Below are positions 11,685 through 22,151 of a stretch of 64,000 nucleotides of DNA, one piece after another. Under the pieces are notes generated by a model. The model was given only the letters and a program-made list of their open reading frames with translations. It did no database searches and was not told where the DNA came from. Source of the stretch: Hemileia vastatrix (lineage: Eukaryota; Basidiomycota; Pucciniomycetes; Pucciniales; Zaghouaniaceae); contig JASXTE010000121.1 in the NCBI GenBank assembly GCA_030280995.1, positions 51,200 to 115,199 of the forward strand. The letters run 5' to 3'. Within the stretch, counting starts at the first letter, position 1; every line of letters begins with the position of its first letter. The position numbers were made by a program, and so were the translations under genes.

Positions 11685-13850
11685 TTAAGCTTTCTTTTCC
11701 CATCCATCGATTCTTGGTGAAGATTGAATTGGACTCAAATGAGGTGGCATTGGTAAAGAAGGTCTGAAAGTTGGAGCTCTCGAGACTTTGTTTGCTCTAC
11801 CTTCCTGACCTCTAAACCTTTCCGGCGTTCTTCTTCCTTCTTCCCCGACTTTAGCAGCTCTCTGAGGTTTTTCAGGTTGAAGTGCAGCTTTCGGTGAAGG
11901 TGGAGATTGAGTTCTAGCAGTATAAAGCGCAGGAGAAGAATGTTGAGTTGAAGTGATTTTCGATTTCTGTCTTTGAACAGCAGCCATTGAACGAGCTCTA
12001 CTCAAACTATCTGAAGCAGTTGGTCTTTCAGATTTCTTGTGTCTATAACTTCCACCACCACCATTTCCATTACGACGAGAACTTGGTCTGTTAACCTTCT
12101 TCATTTCATCTTTTTTGACCTCTTGTAAAGTTCTACCTTCGCCTGGAAATCCACCTGGTACGTTTGGAGTTGACACTGGACCATCTGAGAGTTGAACTCT
12201 TTCGTGGGAAAGCGTGCGAGGGGTTTGAGGCTTGGGAGTCACTGGAAGATATGGACGACCCAATTGTGGAGTTTCTCTTGGACCTGCGTTGAATCGACGT
12301 TGACGTTGATGAGAGTGATGATCGTCTGAAGAAGAATCGTCGCTCGAACTGATGTTCCAAGCTCCATTTCCTTTGGTAATGACTGGCATGAAAGCGTTTG
12401 GATTGGACTGTCTCATTTGACCTTTCATCTGCTTCTCAGAATCGAAAGAGTAGCAAGTCTTCTCGTCGTCCAAATCATCCCCTTCGGCTGAGCCTCTCAA
12501 AGCTCTCAGAGATTCCATCAGCCTTGCACTTAAAGACCTCTTTGGACCGTCGACTGGAACTGCTGCTGAAGCCAATCTCCAACTTTGTAAATCCAATCCT
12601 CTCGAATCAGCAGCTCTCCCCAAGACACTTGAATTTGCAGAAGGATTTGCAGCTTGCTTTTGTCGACGATGATACTCTTCAGCGATGTGAGGTGGAACAG
12701 CAAAGACTTCGTCTCCGACCTCTATGAGAACGCTACCTTCTCTGTTTCTTCTTTGAAAAGAACCCAATTTTCTTCCAGTGATCGCCCTTCTCAATGATCT
12801 GCCAGTCTTGACGCCTCCGACTCCTCCAGTCAGATTTCCATTCTCATCCAATTTGCCACCGTTTGATCTCATCCTCCAGTGAGCGCATGCTCTAGCGATC
12901 GAGATTAGAAGTATGATAGCGAAAAGACCCGCTCCTACTATTCCAGCTGCTACTAGAGGGAACAGATGATTCTTCTTGTCAAAGACACTAACAGCTTCGT
13001 TGTCTTGATCTTGATCTTGATCTTGAGCGTTGGTTGAAGTCGGGCTCTTTGAAGAAGACGAGTTGGTTTGAGTCTTTGAGGCAGAAGACTGAGATTGAGT
13101 TGGTGAAGAAGAAGAAGCAGGCTTTGAATCCGAGGAACTTGGACTTTGACTTTGACTTTGAGATTGAGATGGAGAAGATTGAGATTGAGAAGCTGAAGCG
13201 CTGGAGGCAGAACTGACGGCTGCTGGAGTGGAAGTCGCTGCTGGAGGGTCGGCAGACGTAGACGCAGCTCCAATCCTTCCAACCATTGGTACAGAAATGG
13301 TTTGTTGAGAGGAGTCTGAATCTGGATCAGGAGATCCAGCTTGAGGTTGAGCTAAAGGTGCGTATTGATTGGGTAGATACGCTCCTTCGACTTGACGCTT
13401 TCCCATCTCTGATTGGAAGATTTCTCCACCTCCCTTGACCATCTTGGAAGCAGCATGTCCCAATCTCTCCTTTTCTCTTCTAGAGACAGCGGCTTTTTCT
13501 TCTCCTTTTCTACGATTGAGCGGATGAACAGTGGATTGAAAGTTCAGACCTGCAGAAGAAGGATGATGACCACCATTTGGACGAAGAGAGTTTGAAGCCT
13601 GCTGATCCAGGTGATCGTAGAGTATCTTGAGCTGATCTTCTAAGTAGGTCTGAGATCGAACTTGATGAATAGAAGGTTGATCGACATTGAGCTTGGCTGT
13701 CGGAGTGGTTTGGACTTCGAGTGAATGAGGTCGATGATGAGAGAATGGAGCCGACGAGCTGGGCGAGGCTAGCATGACCAGAAGTAGAACTCCAAGACCT
13801 ATCGCTTGAGTTGAAGTGGAGGTAAGTCGATTTGAAGTACGTCCCACCAT
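11685..13850 (-). CDS. Ser-rich single-pass (type I) membrane protein, function unknown
   Basis: One uninterrupted 721-codon frame. The N-terminus has a hydrophobic signal peptide (QAIGLGVLLLVMLASPSSSA). A Ser/Thr/Gln-rich ectodomain follows, with low-complexity SQSQSQ and DQDQDQ runs at about residues 200-290, likely O-glycosylated. One transmembrane helix (LVAAGIVGAGLFAIILLISI) sits at about 297-320. The basic, low-complexity cytoplasmic tail includes DEVFAVPPHIAEEYHRR. This architecture resembles fungal cell-wall sensors of the Wsc/Mid2 type, but no WSC Cys pattern or other known domain is visible, so a sensor role is only a guess. It is divergent from the TXNDC9-like gene. Confidence 0.75.
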   Translation of the reverse strand: MVGRTSNRLTSTSTQAIGLGVLLLVMLASPSSSAPFSHHRPHSLEVQTTPTAKLNVDQPSIHQVRSQTYLEDQLKILYDHLDQQASNSLRPNGGHHPSSAGLNFQSTVHPLNRRKGEEKAAVSRREKERLGHAASKMVKGGGEIFQSEMGKRQVEGAYLPNQYAPLAQPQAGSPDPDSDSSQQTISVPMVGRIGAASTSADPPAATSTPAAVSSASSASASQSQSSPSQSQSQSQSPSSSDSKPASSSSPTQSQSSASKTQTNSSSSKSPTSTNAQDQDQDQDNEAVSVFDKKNHLFPLVAAGIVGAGLFAIILLISIARACAHWRMRSNGGKLDENGNLTGGVGGVKTGRSLRRAITGRKLGSFQRRNREGSVLIEVGDEVFAVPPHIAEEYHRRQKQAANPSANSSVLGRAADSRGLDLQSWRLASAAVPVDGPKRSLSARLMESLRALRGSAEGDDLDDEKTCYSFDSEKQMKGQMRQSNPNAFMPVITKGNGAWNISSSDDSSSDDHHSHQRQRRFNAGPRETPQLGRPYLPVTPKPQTPRTLSHERVQLSDGPVSTPNVPGGFPGEGRTLQEVKKDEMKKVNRPSSRRNGNGGGGSYRHKKSERPTASDSLSRARSMAAVQRQKSKITSTQHSSPALYTARTQSPPSPKAALQPEKPQRAAKVGEEGRRTPERFRGQEGRANKVSRAPTFRPSLPMPPHLSPIQSSPRIDGWEKKA

Positions 13851-14452
13851 GATGAGCAGGGGGAATAAAAGTGGAAGGTGAAGCTGCTTTCTTATCGACT
13901 TGCGATTGATGTGTTTCGATGTGATTGATGAACTTGAGAATCGACTTCCAGAGTCTGAATGAAAAGTGAAAGATGAAGAACGTAAACGCTCTCAAGCAGA
14001 AAGAAAAAGAAGGAGACTGCGATGTCGTAAAGAACAGTCCAAACCAGTTGGAAAGGACAAACGCAGGGGGGAAGAAGTGGAGAGAAGAGAGGAGAGGAGA
14101 AGAAGTAAGATGAAGTAGGATAGAGAAAGGAAAGAAAGGAAGAAGAAAGAGAAAAAGGGGGAGAAAGGAAATGAAGTTGAAGTTTGAAGTCGAGGATCGA
14201 CCTGTCGAGTGGATCGTCAACCAACCTTGCCCCTGCCTTTCTTCTGCTTGATCTCCGCCCTTGATTTTGTTCCTTCTCGTTTGCCATGAATTCAATTTAC
14301 ATACTCTTTGAGACTCCGAACGAAGGATATGTATGTACATAGCATGCGAAATGAAGATGATGAAGGTGGGATCAGGGGCTCGTGCGCATCTCTGTTCGAT
14401 TGACCTACTCTCGAGTTCCTATCAGAACTTCTTCCAATCAACCCAAACAAGA
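13851..14452. other. Divergent promoter region with polypurine tract
   Basis: About 600 bp between the membrane-protein gene and the TXNDC9-like gene. The plus strand is almost entirely purine from about 14068 to 14180, with long GA-rich runs. Such tracts often mark nucleosome-poor fungal promoters; as the complement they are the pyrimidine-rich leader of the minus-strand gene. Long minus-strand ORFs here are low-complexity shadows. Confidence 0.45.
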
Positions 14453-15747
14453 ATGTCAGATCTAGCGTACCATCCTGCAAGAGACACAAACAAAGTGGAT
14501 GAATCTGCTCACAGAGGAATCATTGAATCACTGAACGAATCGAGATTGAGAGACATCAAATCACTTCCAGACCACGAAAGAGACGAGGAAGAATTACAGA
14601 GAGAAAGAGATGATCAATTGGACAAGGACGACGAACAGGGAAGCGACTCTGAGCTCTTTGAACAATTGGAGAATGAATTGGATGGCGATCACGGCTTCGA
14701 TATGGGGAACTTTAGAGAGATGAGAATGGAACAGCTGAGAAAAGAGTGAGTATCAACAAGATAAGATGAGTGGGAGAAGGTGAACATGAAGACAGGCAGG
14801 TCCATCTATGGCGTTCGTCAGCTAAGAAAAACATCTTCTATGGTCAGAGGTGCTCAATTCGAGACCTTTGCCAGCTTGTTCAGAGAGAGGTTGCAGAGGA
14901 GAAGGAGAGAGATAGTGATGGGATCTTCTTGCCTTGCTTCAGTTCTCTGACTATCCCCACAACTGCAGCTATAGCTACCAGCAGCAGAGTGATTTCTGAT
15001 ATCATTATACTTGTTTTTTCATCTCCAGGCTCGCGGAATCTCGAAAGGAGAAAGATACAATGTTCGGACAACTGACAGAGATCACTCGTGAGAAGGAGCT
15101 CATTCACATCACTGCACACGAGAAATGGTCTGTAGTTCACTTCTTCCATAGAGACTTCAAGAGGTGCAAGATCATGGACAAGCATCTAGAGGTCAGTTTG
15201 ATATTCGAAACAGTCTCCGGTCGTGCAGAGAATCTTGTTTCTTGAAGATCTGACTTTTCATTCCTTCTATCACCTTCTTCATCTCCAGAAATTGGCAGCT
15301 CAACATACCAAAACGAGGTTCTTGAAAGCTTCAGTAGAGAACGTCCCGTTCTTGGTGACGAAGCTCGAGATCAAAGTCTTGCCATGTGTGATTGCATTCG
15401 TAGATGGGGTGGCCAAGGATAAGCTGATTGGATTCGAGGAGATCGGAAACACTGATTCTTTTGCCACTGCTACTTTGGAGTGGAGATTAGGGACTGCTGG
15501 TAAGTGATGTTTAGATCGGTCAGACAATAATTCAATCTTTCATTATTACGAGATAGAATGCTCACGCATACATTCTCCTTCTCTTCCCAATCCTCTTTCT
15601 CTTTCCTGCTCGTTTCCTCCTCGACCTGGAATCTCTTGTCGACTCGTCTCAACAGGCGTCATCACAGCGAAGAAACCTGGAGAAGGTCGTTCGATCATGG
15701 GATTCGGACAGACATCAAGTCAGGATGATGACGACTGGGATGATTGA
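14453..15747 (+). CDS. PLP1: TXNDC9/Plp1-type phosducin-like thioredoxin-fold protein
   Basis: Four exons (14453-14745, 15029-15191, 15289-15499, 15656-15747) close exactly to 252 aa. An N-terminal acidic coiled-coil segment carries GFDMGNFREMRMEQLRKE. The thioredoxin-like domain follows: MFGQLTEI, KWSVVHFFHRDFKRCKIMDKHL, FLKASVENVPFLVTKLEIKV, LPCVIAFVDG, IGFEEIG. The tail is acidic (DDDDWDD). The redox CXXC motif is absent (HRDFKRC), as expected for this family. These proteins bind the CCT chaperonin and modulate folding of tubulin and actin; yeast Plp1 is the closest model. The closed frame and diagnostic motifs make the family call firm. Confidence 0.93.
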
Positions 15748-16065
15748 TTGGAGAAAGGTTCTATGTTTCTCAAAAACGTTGCAGCTCTCTAGAGCGAAGC
15801 GATTCAAAAGTCGGTTTCCAATCACCTCATGTATTTGTATCTCTATTCCAAGCTCCTTTTCAGTCGTCATGGTTCGTCTGACTTGATTGACGCTTCATCG
15901 CTCCGACGACTGAAAGCATCTGCATCTTCACCTCTTCAAAAAACCTCAACAATGCAAAAGGTCAGAATCAGCTTCCATATCTATTAAACAAGAACGAAAA
16001 TAATGAGATAGATACAAAATGACTAGATAAAATCCATCCATAAAATGATCTCATCCCAAATCATC
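15748..16065. other. Intergenic region between convergent genes
   Basis: No feature was recognised; presumed 3' UTRs of PLP1 and LCB1. Confidence 0.5.
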
Positions 16066-18336
16066 CTACCTCCTCTTTCCCAAAACCTTGATGACACTAT
16101 TCTTGACTACATTCGAAGCTTTTTCCATTTCCTTCTTCGAGAAAGCAGAGCTAACAGCGATACGAATAGAAGGTCTAGCATGAGCACCAACATCCAACAA
16201 AGGTGGATTAATTGAAGGTAATTTCTTATGAAGAACCAAAAGGACTCCATTTGAAAGAGCGTCATCCAAAATCTTTTGAAGTAGAAGTTTTTGTTCTTCT
16301 GGTGATAAATCATGATTCCCATCTCCCATAGAACTAGCCAAACTATTGTTATTATTATTAGTTGGAACAGTTAAAGAGGAATTATTTCCACCATTACCAT
16401 TTAATGAACGTTCGAATTTATCTTGAGGAGTTTCTGGATGTTTTTCCAATTTACTTCTGATTTGAATATGGATTAAAGGAGAAGTTTGATCAGAAGGAAT
16501 ATATAAAGATTCAATGGAATCCAAAGTCGTTCTTAGAATCTTTACATTTTCTTGAAGTGTAGATAAAATTGAAGGATTAGAGATTAGATTTCCAATAGCT
16601 GTACTTGAAGCGACTGCTAACATTGCAGGAAGAGCAGCAGAGAAAACGAAAGCAGTTCCATTGATTCTTTGATGAAATACCACTTCATCTGATCCAGCAC
16701 AGAAACCACCTGCAGCTCCTAAAGTGTTTGCCATACTTCCAACTAAGATTTCAACTTCTTTTGCTGGAACGTTGCATAATTCAGTCATTCCCCTTCCAGT
16801 TGCTCCTACAGTTCCAAACGAAATGGATTCATCTAGAATCAGACGGAACTTGTATCTCTTCTTTAATTCTACCACTCTTGCTAGATCTGTTTTGGCTCCA
16901 TCTCCTTCGAAAATACCTTCAGTGACGATGAAACGTCTAGTCAAAGGTCCACGACGCCTCTGGTCATCTCTTCGAACCGATTCTAGAGCATCTTCTAACG
17001 ATTGGAGATTGTTGTGATCGTACCATCGAACAGTGGAACGAGAGATCTGTTCCAAGAGACATGAAATGTAGAATGTATGCGTCAGAAGTCGATGAGAAGA
17101 GAACCTTTCGTCAAAGCTAAAGATCGAAAGATCGATGCAGATGTTTGACTCACCTGAATTCCCTTCTGAATTGCAAAGCTGACTCCTCTGTCTGCAATAA
17201 TGATATCCCCACGCTTGGAGAAAGCTGGAATGACAGAGGAAATCGTCGAGAAGGCTTGCGAGTAGATGATTGCGGACTGAGAACCAATGAACCGAGCAAG
17301 GTCGGCTTCCAGAGCCATGTGAACATCTGAAATAAAGAATGGAGGAGAAAGTCGAATGTCAGAGCTTTGGCTTCTCTCGAAATGAAAATCTTCCAATCTA
17401 GTTCATCTCGAGCTCTGCGCTGCATTGGATTTGAAGAAAACGTCGTCTCTCCTTGAAGGATCCCTCGGCTACTGAATATTACTCAACGTTTCTACAATCC
17501 AATCGTAGTCCAAACATGGTTACGATACTCACCAATGGTACCATAAAAACCAGGAGGACTACAACTTCCGACACCATAGCTCCTCAGAGTAGCTATAGCT
17601 CTCTCCTTTACCCTCTCGTCATCCGCCAGATTTGTGAAATTGTAAGAAGCCAGATTGGTACAGGTGATTGGTTTTCCATTCTGATGGGAAGGTAGAGAGA
17701 CTTTTGGTTTGCAAGAAGCCCCACCGATTACAGTTGGGACTGAATTCAATTCCGAGACCTCCTTTTCCGTCAAAGGAGCACAGAGAGGTTCTGGATGGAA
17801 TTCGGAAACTAGCTCATTGATTTCCTATAGAAAAGAATTCGTCAAGGAGAAACGAAGAGAGGTTGAAAGTTGGGAAGACGGATTGGGAAGTTAGCTTTAT
17901 TCCATCTTCGATCTTGCCTCAATCTATCTATACCAAAGCTTACTCCGGAATGAGTTCCAACTCTCTATCTGATTTTGAAGATCAAACTAACCTTTTGAGA
18001 CAATTTGACAAAGTTGGAACCACTGCTTCCACCTCTAGTTCTACTCTGAAGGACCGTTCTAACAGCGAATACGACCAAGAACAATTCCAAAAGGGAACGA
18101 ATGGGATCATCTTGATAACTAGAAGCGATATATCTCAGAATGATTGCCGAACCAGGCAACTTGTTGAAGGCAGAAGAAGCGGAATTGATTACCTCTTGAA
18201 GGTTTGAAAGCAGAGGAGAAGCCCAAGCAGCAGAAGAAGAAGAGGAAGAGGCAGCCGATGCTTTTGCAGCAGATGATGCCAAACCAGCTACGGTGCCTGC
18301 AGATGAACCTGCTCCTGATGCCAAATAGGATGCCAT
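16066..18336 (-). CDS. LCB1: Serine palmitoyltransferase subunit 1 (Lcb1)
   Basis: Four exons (18336-17992, 17824-17533, 17326-17154, 17046-16066) close to 596 aa. A Ser/Ala-rich N-terminus precedes a membrane segment (SLLELFLVVFAVRTVL, about 95-110). The alpha-oxoamine synthase fold follows: NFTNLADDERVKE, SYGVGSCSPPGFYGTIG, DVHMALEADLARFIG, VTEGIFEGDGAKTDL, LILDESISFGT. The stretch SMANTLGAAGGFCAG occupies the place of the PLP-lysine motif and has no lysine, as expected for Lcb1 rather than Lcb2. The Cys in GSCSPPG matches the residue altered in the human neuropathy HSAN1. The heterodimer with Lcb2 condenses serine and palmitoyl-CoA in the ER, the first step of sphingolipid synthesis. A Ser/Asn-rich insertion lies near the C-terminus (16320-16400). 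Confidence 0.96.
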
Positions 18337-18460
18337 TTCAGGATAGTGATTGAAGTAGAAGTGGAAGGAAGTGGATTGGTTGGAGGAAGAGAGAAAAGAT
18401 AACTTCTTTCTTGGACCACACGACAACGACAAAGCAGATCTCAAGTTACGACGTTCTTCG

Positions 18461-21400
18461 ATGGATCCAGAAGAGGAAGCTCTAGATTGGGGAGATGGAG
18501 ATTTGGATGAAGAATTCCAAGAACAAGATCAAGACATTGTCTCTCTGGGAGGTGATGATCCTGAAGAAGATCATTTCCCAGACAATCCTCAAGAATCAAC
18601 ATCTGAACTTCTTCCAACTCTGACTCAATCTCAAGCACAAGTCAAAGTTGAAAAAGAAGAAAGAATCAAGCAAGATTTACCTTTGAAAGACCAAGCAGAC
18701 GTAGACGTAATCCCAAACCATCCTCCTCCTCCTTCAGCCTCTTCTCATAGTCGTCAAGCTTCCTCCTCTTCTTTGGATTCTCCTCTAATCAAAGCTAGAA
18801 AGGATTTGGCACCTGGTTGGACAACGGTTGCTGTAAAAGATTCAGATGATTTCTATTATTATCATCCAATCAGTGGTAAAACTAGTAGGATCAGACCTAG
18901 AGAAGTAGTAAAGGAAAAGATTTGGGTCAATCCTAAAACTGTCGTTGGGAAAGGAGCAGGGACGGAATCAGTGTTGTCAAGTCAAAATCGATATCCAAAA
19001 AGAGATTCACCACCTAGAATCAGTGGGAGTGGAAGTAAAAGGAGTGCAGCAAATCAGGATGGAAACAGACATGATGAGAGACTTCAAATCGATCCTGAAA
19101 TTAGATCTTCTGGTGGCTCTTACATCTCTTCTCCCTCTTTAGAGACAAATGGAAATTTCCCAAATAGTGAGCATCTTTCTTTCAACGTTCTTGTTTATTA
19201 GACATTTAGGATTTCTAGTTGCTGGTCTTTCATCTCCTCGACTCAATTCGGAAGTTTCTTCTTAGATTAAGAATATTGAAAGCTACTTTGCTTTGGCTTC
19301 TTACTTCGTTTACTCTGAACGGTGGTCGCAAGCTCGGACTGATCATATTGATGGTGTCAAATTGTTGATCATTGGATTAATAGATTGTCTAGAAGTAAGG
19401 TTGAGGTGGGCAGGGAGAAACAAGAGGGTGGTTTTAGTTCGTAAGGATGAATGAATACATGCCTCTCATCTCTCCAGATGTCAAGCAGGGTTCATAGAGA
19501 TTTAGGTGGTCGAGTTTGGAAGTTGGCTTAAAGTTCGAGAAGAAGAGACGTTAGATGAGAGAAAGTGAAGCATTAGAGTAGATTAGATAGAGAATTCAGA
19601 TTATAGAATGAAGGACCAGAGAAAGGCCAGAGCAATCGATTTAGAGAACGAATGGCGAATAAATTCCAATGACTGTGATTCTCTTTAGAAACATGACAAG
19701 ACTCAAGGAATACCTAATTCTAATCCTTTGGTCCATTTCTCTTCCCTTTGCAAACTTTCATCAATCTCATTCATTGGTTCCATCTTCTTCATTCTTCACA
19801 CTTCCACTTTCAAATCAACAGAACGTCTTCGAAGCTTGAATCCAGCAACCGAATCCACTCCTCCAACTACTCAATATCCAGGTCAGGCTTATCGTAGGGA
19901 ATCGTCGTCGAACTACGTAGCTTCTCCAACCACTTCTTCTCATGCCAAGTCATCATCTGAAGTCCAAGATCGAATGGGACCTCCATCAACCATCGCTAGA
20001 ACTTCGGACTCTGGTCATACGTCTAGAGATAGAGACAGATCTGCTGGATTGGATAGGAGTGGGAGGGATGGATCTACCTCATCTGCTAGAATCGATTCTA
20101 GATCTTCAAGAACAAATGATCAGAGTGGACCTTCAGGAGGTAATTCTGTTCCAGTCGGAGAAGCAGCACCAGTGAGTCATGAGATGCAAAAACCCTGCGA
20201 AACTTTCTTCGCTTTTGAAGCTGAATCATCACCATTTCCTCTGTCTTCGTTTTCTCTCCTTTTCATAGCCACCAACCTCATCTGGAGCTGGTTCCCTGCT
20301 CTCTCGTCTTTCTGCTGCACCAGTCACGACTCCAGTTTCACTTGAAGGAGCTTCTCCCATCTCTGAATCCAAAGGAAACGATGCTGGTTTCACTGGTCTC
20401 AGCATCAGAGGATCGGCTCAATTGAGTTCAAAGTCATCTCGTTCGGAATCTGCAGCTACCACTCCCGTAGAGAAGAAGAGCGAGGCAGGGAATGGTAGAT
20501 CCGAGGCCAAAGAAATAGAGAAACGAGACAAGGAGGAAAGATCCAAAGCTTATCAAAGAAAAGAGGCTTTCACCAAATCTCGAAGTCGCTCTCGATCTCC
20601 AACTGCAACTTTCTCTTCCCGTCCAGCAATCTCCACTCAAGCATCTCAATCCTCAACCGGTCATTCAATACCTAGATCTTCTAAAGATTCTCCAGTCAGA
20701 AGTAGAGATTCTCCTCCTAGAGATACAAGTAATCGTTCGGAATCTTCTGCTCCATCTTCTTTGGATCCCAATCCTGTCGGAATAGATCGTTACATTCCTA
20801 AAGATCCAGATTATCGTTTAACTACAACTGGTAAATGGCTCATGTCAGATGAGAAGAAGAGACTCAAGACTCTACTTGCCAAAAAGACGATACCCTATCG
20901 ATCGGAGGAGGAAGCAGATGATGAAGATGATAGAAGAAGAGCTGAATTCTCTGAACTTAGACTTCAAGAAGGAATTGCTCCCAGAGGTTGGAGAGAAAGA
21001 GATGATCAGTATTTAGAAGTCGGAGGAGAGCATGGTTATTCTCCAAGACAAGTTTATGAAAAGATAGGAAATAGATCAGATCATTACAGTAGTCATTATA
21101 GTTCTAGGAAGGAAGAAAGAGGAGATAGTTCTCGCTCCCCTTGGAAGAATGATGACGATTTGAAGAAAAGACAAGAATATGAGGAGGAAATGAAAATGAG
21201 ACAAAGAGAAGATGATTATTATAGAGAGAAACGTCGTCAAGAAGAGAAAGCTGAGCGTAGTGGTAGGAAAGAGCTACCTTCATCATCTTCAAAGATCATC
21301 CAGTCATCGAGTAAGATGGAACGTTCAACTTCTTCTCATTCGGCGAGTTCTATTCCTCGTCCTCATTCCCCACCTAGAAGTAAATCTAGATTGGATTCAA

Positions 21401-21876
21401 GGAATCAAAATGGAAGGGAAAAGGAAAAGGAAAAATCAAAGGAGGTTATCCGTACTTATTCTCCTCCAAGAACTAAATCTGCAGCTCATTCACCTGTCAG
21501 AGAAATCAAAGCCTCAACTTCTAGCTCTACTCCTCAATCAAATTCGACCTCTTCCAGTTCCTCATCTTCGCAAGTCAAGCAAGGTTCAACTCCAGCCATT
21601 CATCCGGATAGGTTGAAAGCCTTGGGTGATACTTCTCAACCTGCTGCCGCTTCTTCTTCTACATCAGACGTAGGATCTTCTCAAAAGATTGAATACTATA
21701 AAGATAATAATGTCGGATCAGGTGCTCTCAATGAGCTAGGAATTCCAACAGGTCCAAGATCGTCGGCTCCAGTCTTCAAACCAACAAAATATCAACCTGG
21801 AGATGGAACCTACAATTCCAGAGGTGGCTATAGGGGAAGAGGAGGATTTTATGGCAGAGGTAGGGGAGGCTATTGA
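18461..21876 (+). CDS. WW-domain, RS-rich and RGG-tailed nuclear protein (putative RNA-processing factor)
   Basis: Three exons (18461-19166, 19822-20171, 20269-21876) close exactly to 887 aa. The N-terminus is acidic. A WW-like domain lies at about residues 113-145 (DLAPGWTTVAVK, FYYYHPISGKTSRIRP). The middle is Ser/Arg-rich. A folded-looking block follows (IDRYIPKDPDYRLTTTGKWL, GIAPRGWRERDDQYLEVGG), then a charged coiled segment (KKRQEYEEEMKMRQRED). The C-terminus is an RGG box (RGGYRGRGGFYGRGRGGY). WW plus RS plus RGG is typical of splicing or transcription-coupled RNA factors; I do not recognise an orthologue. The intron at 19167-19821 is 655 nt, far longer than its neighbours, but its phase is correct. 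It is divergent from LCB1 with only 124 bp between the ATGs. Confidence 0.75.
19167..19821 (+). other. Unusually long intron (655 nt)
   Basis: The donor gtgagc and acceptor caacag restore the frame (A + AA = Lys). No ORF of note, snoRNA box pair or repeat was recognised inside it. Confidence 0.6.
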
Positions 21877-22151
21877 GTTTAGGATAGTCGAGTCTTTCTT
21901 TCTGTAGTCATAATTTTAGTAATTCTTTGTACTTCATCACGCAAATCTTTCATAATTCACAATTTACCATCGCAATCTCTTTGTGTTACAAATGACAATA
22001 AGGATTATCTATAAGAGATATAATAAGCAACTACAAAGGTGTAATCGAGCGAAGAAGGCTCAGACAAAGTACAACCGCTTTCTTTTGATAAGTTCCTCTC
22101 AAGTCTTTCAACCCAGCTTTCTTCGTTCCTCCATTGAAACAACTCCCAACC

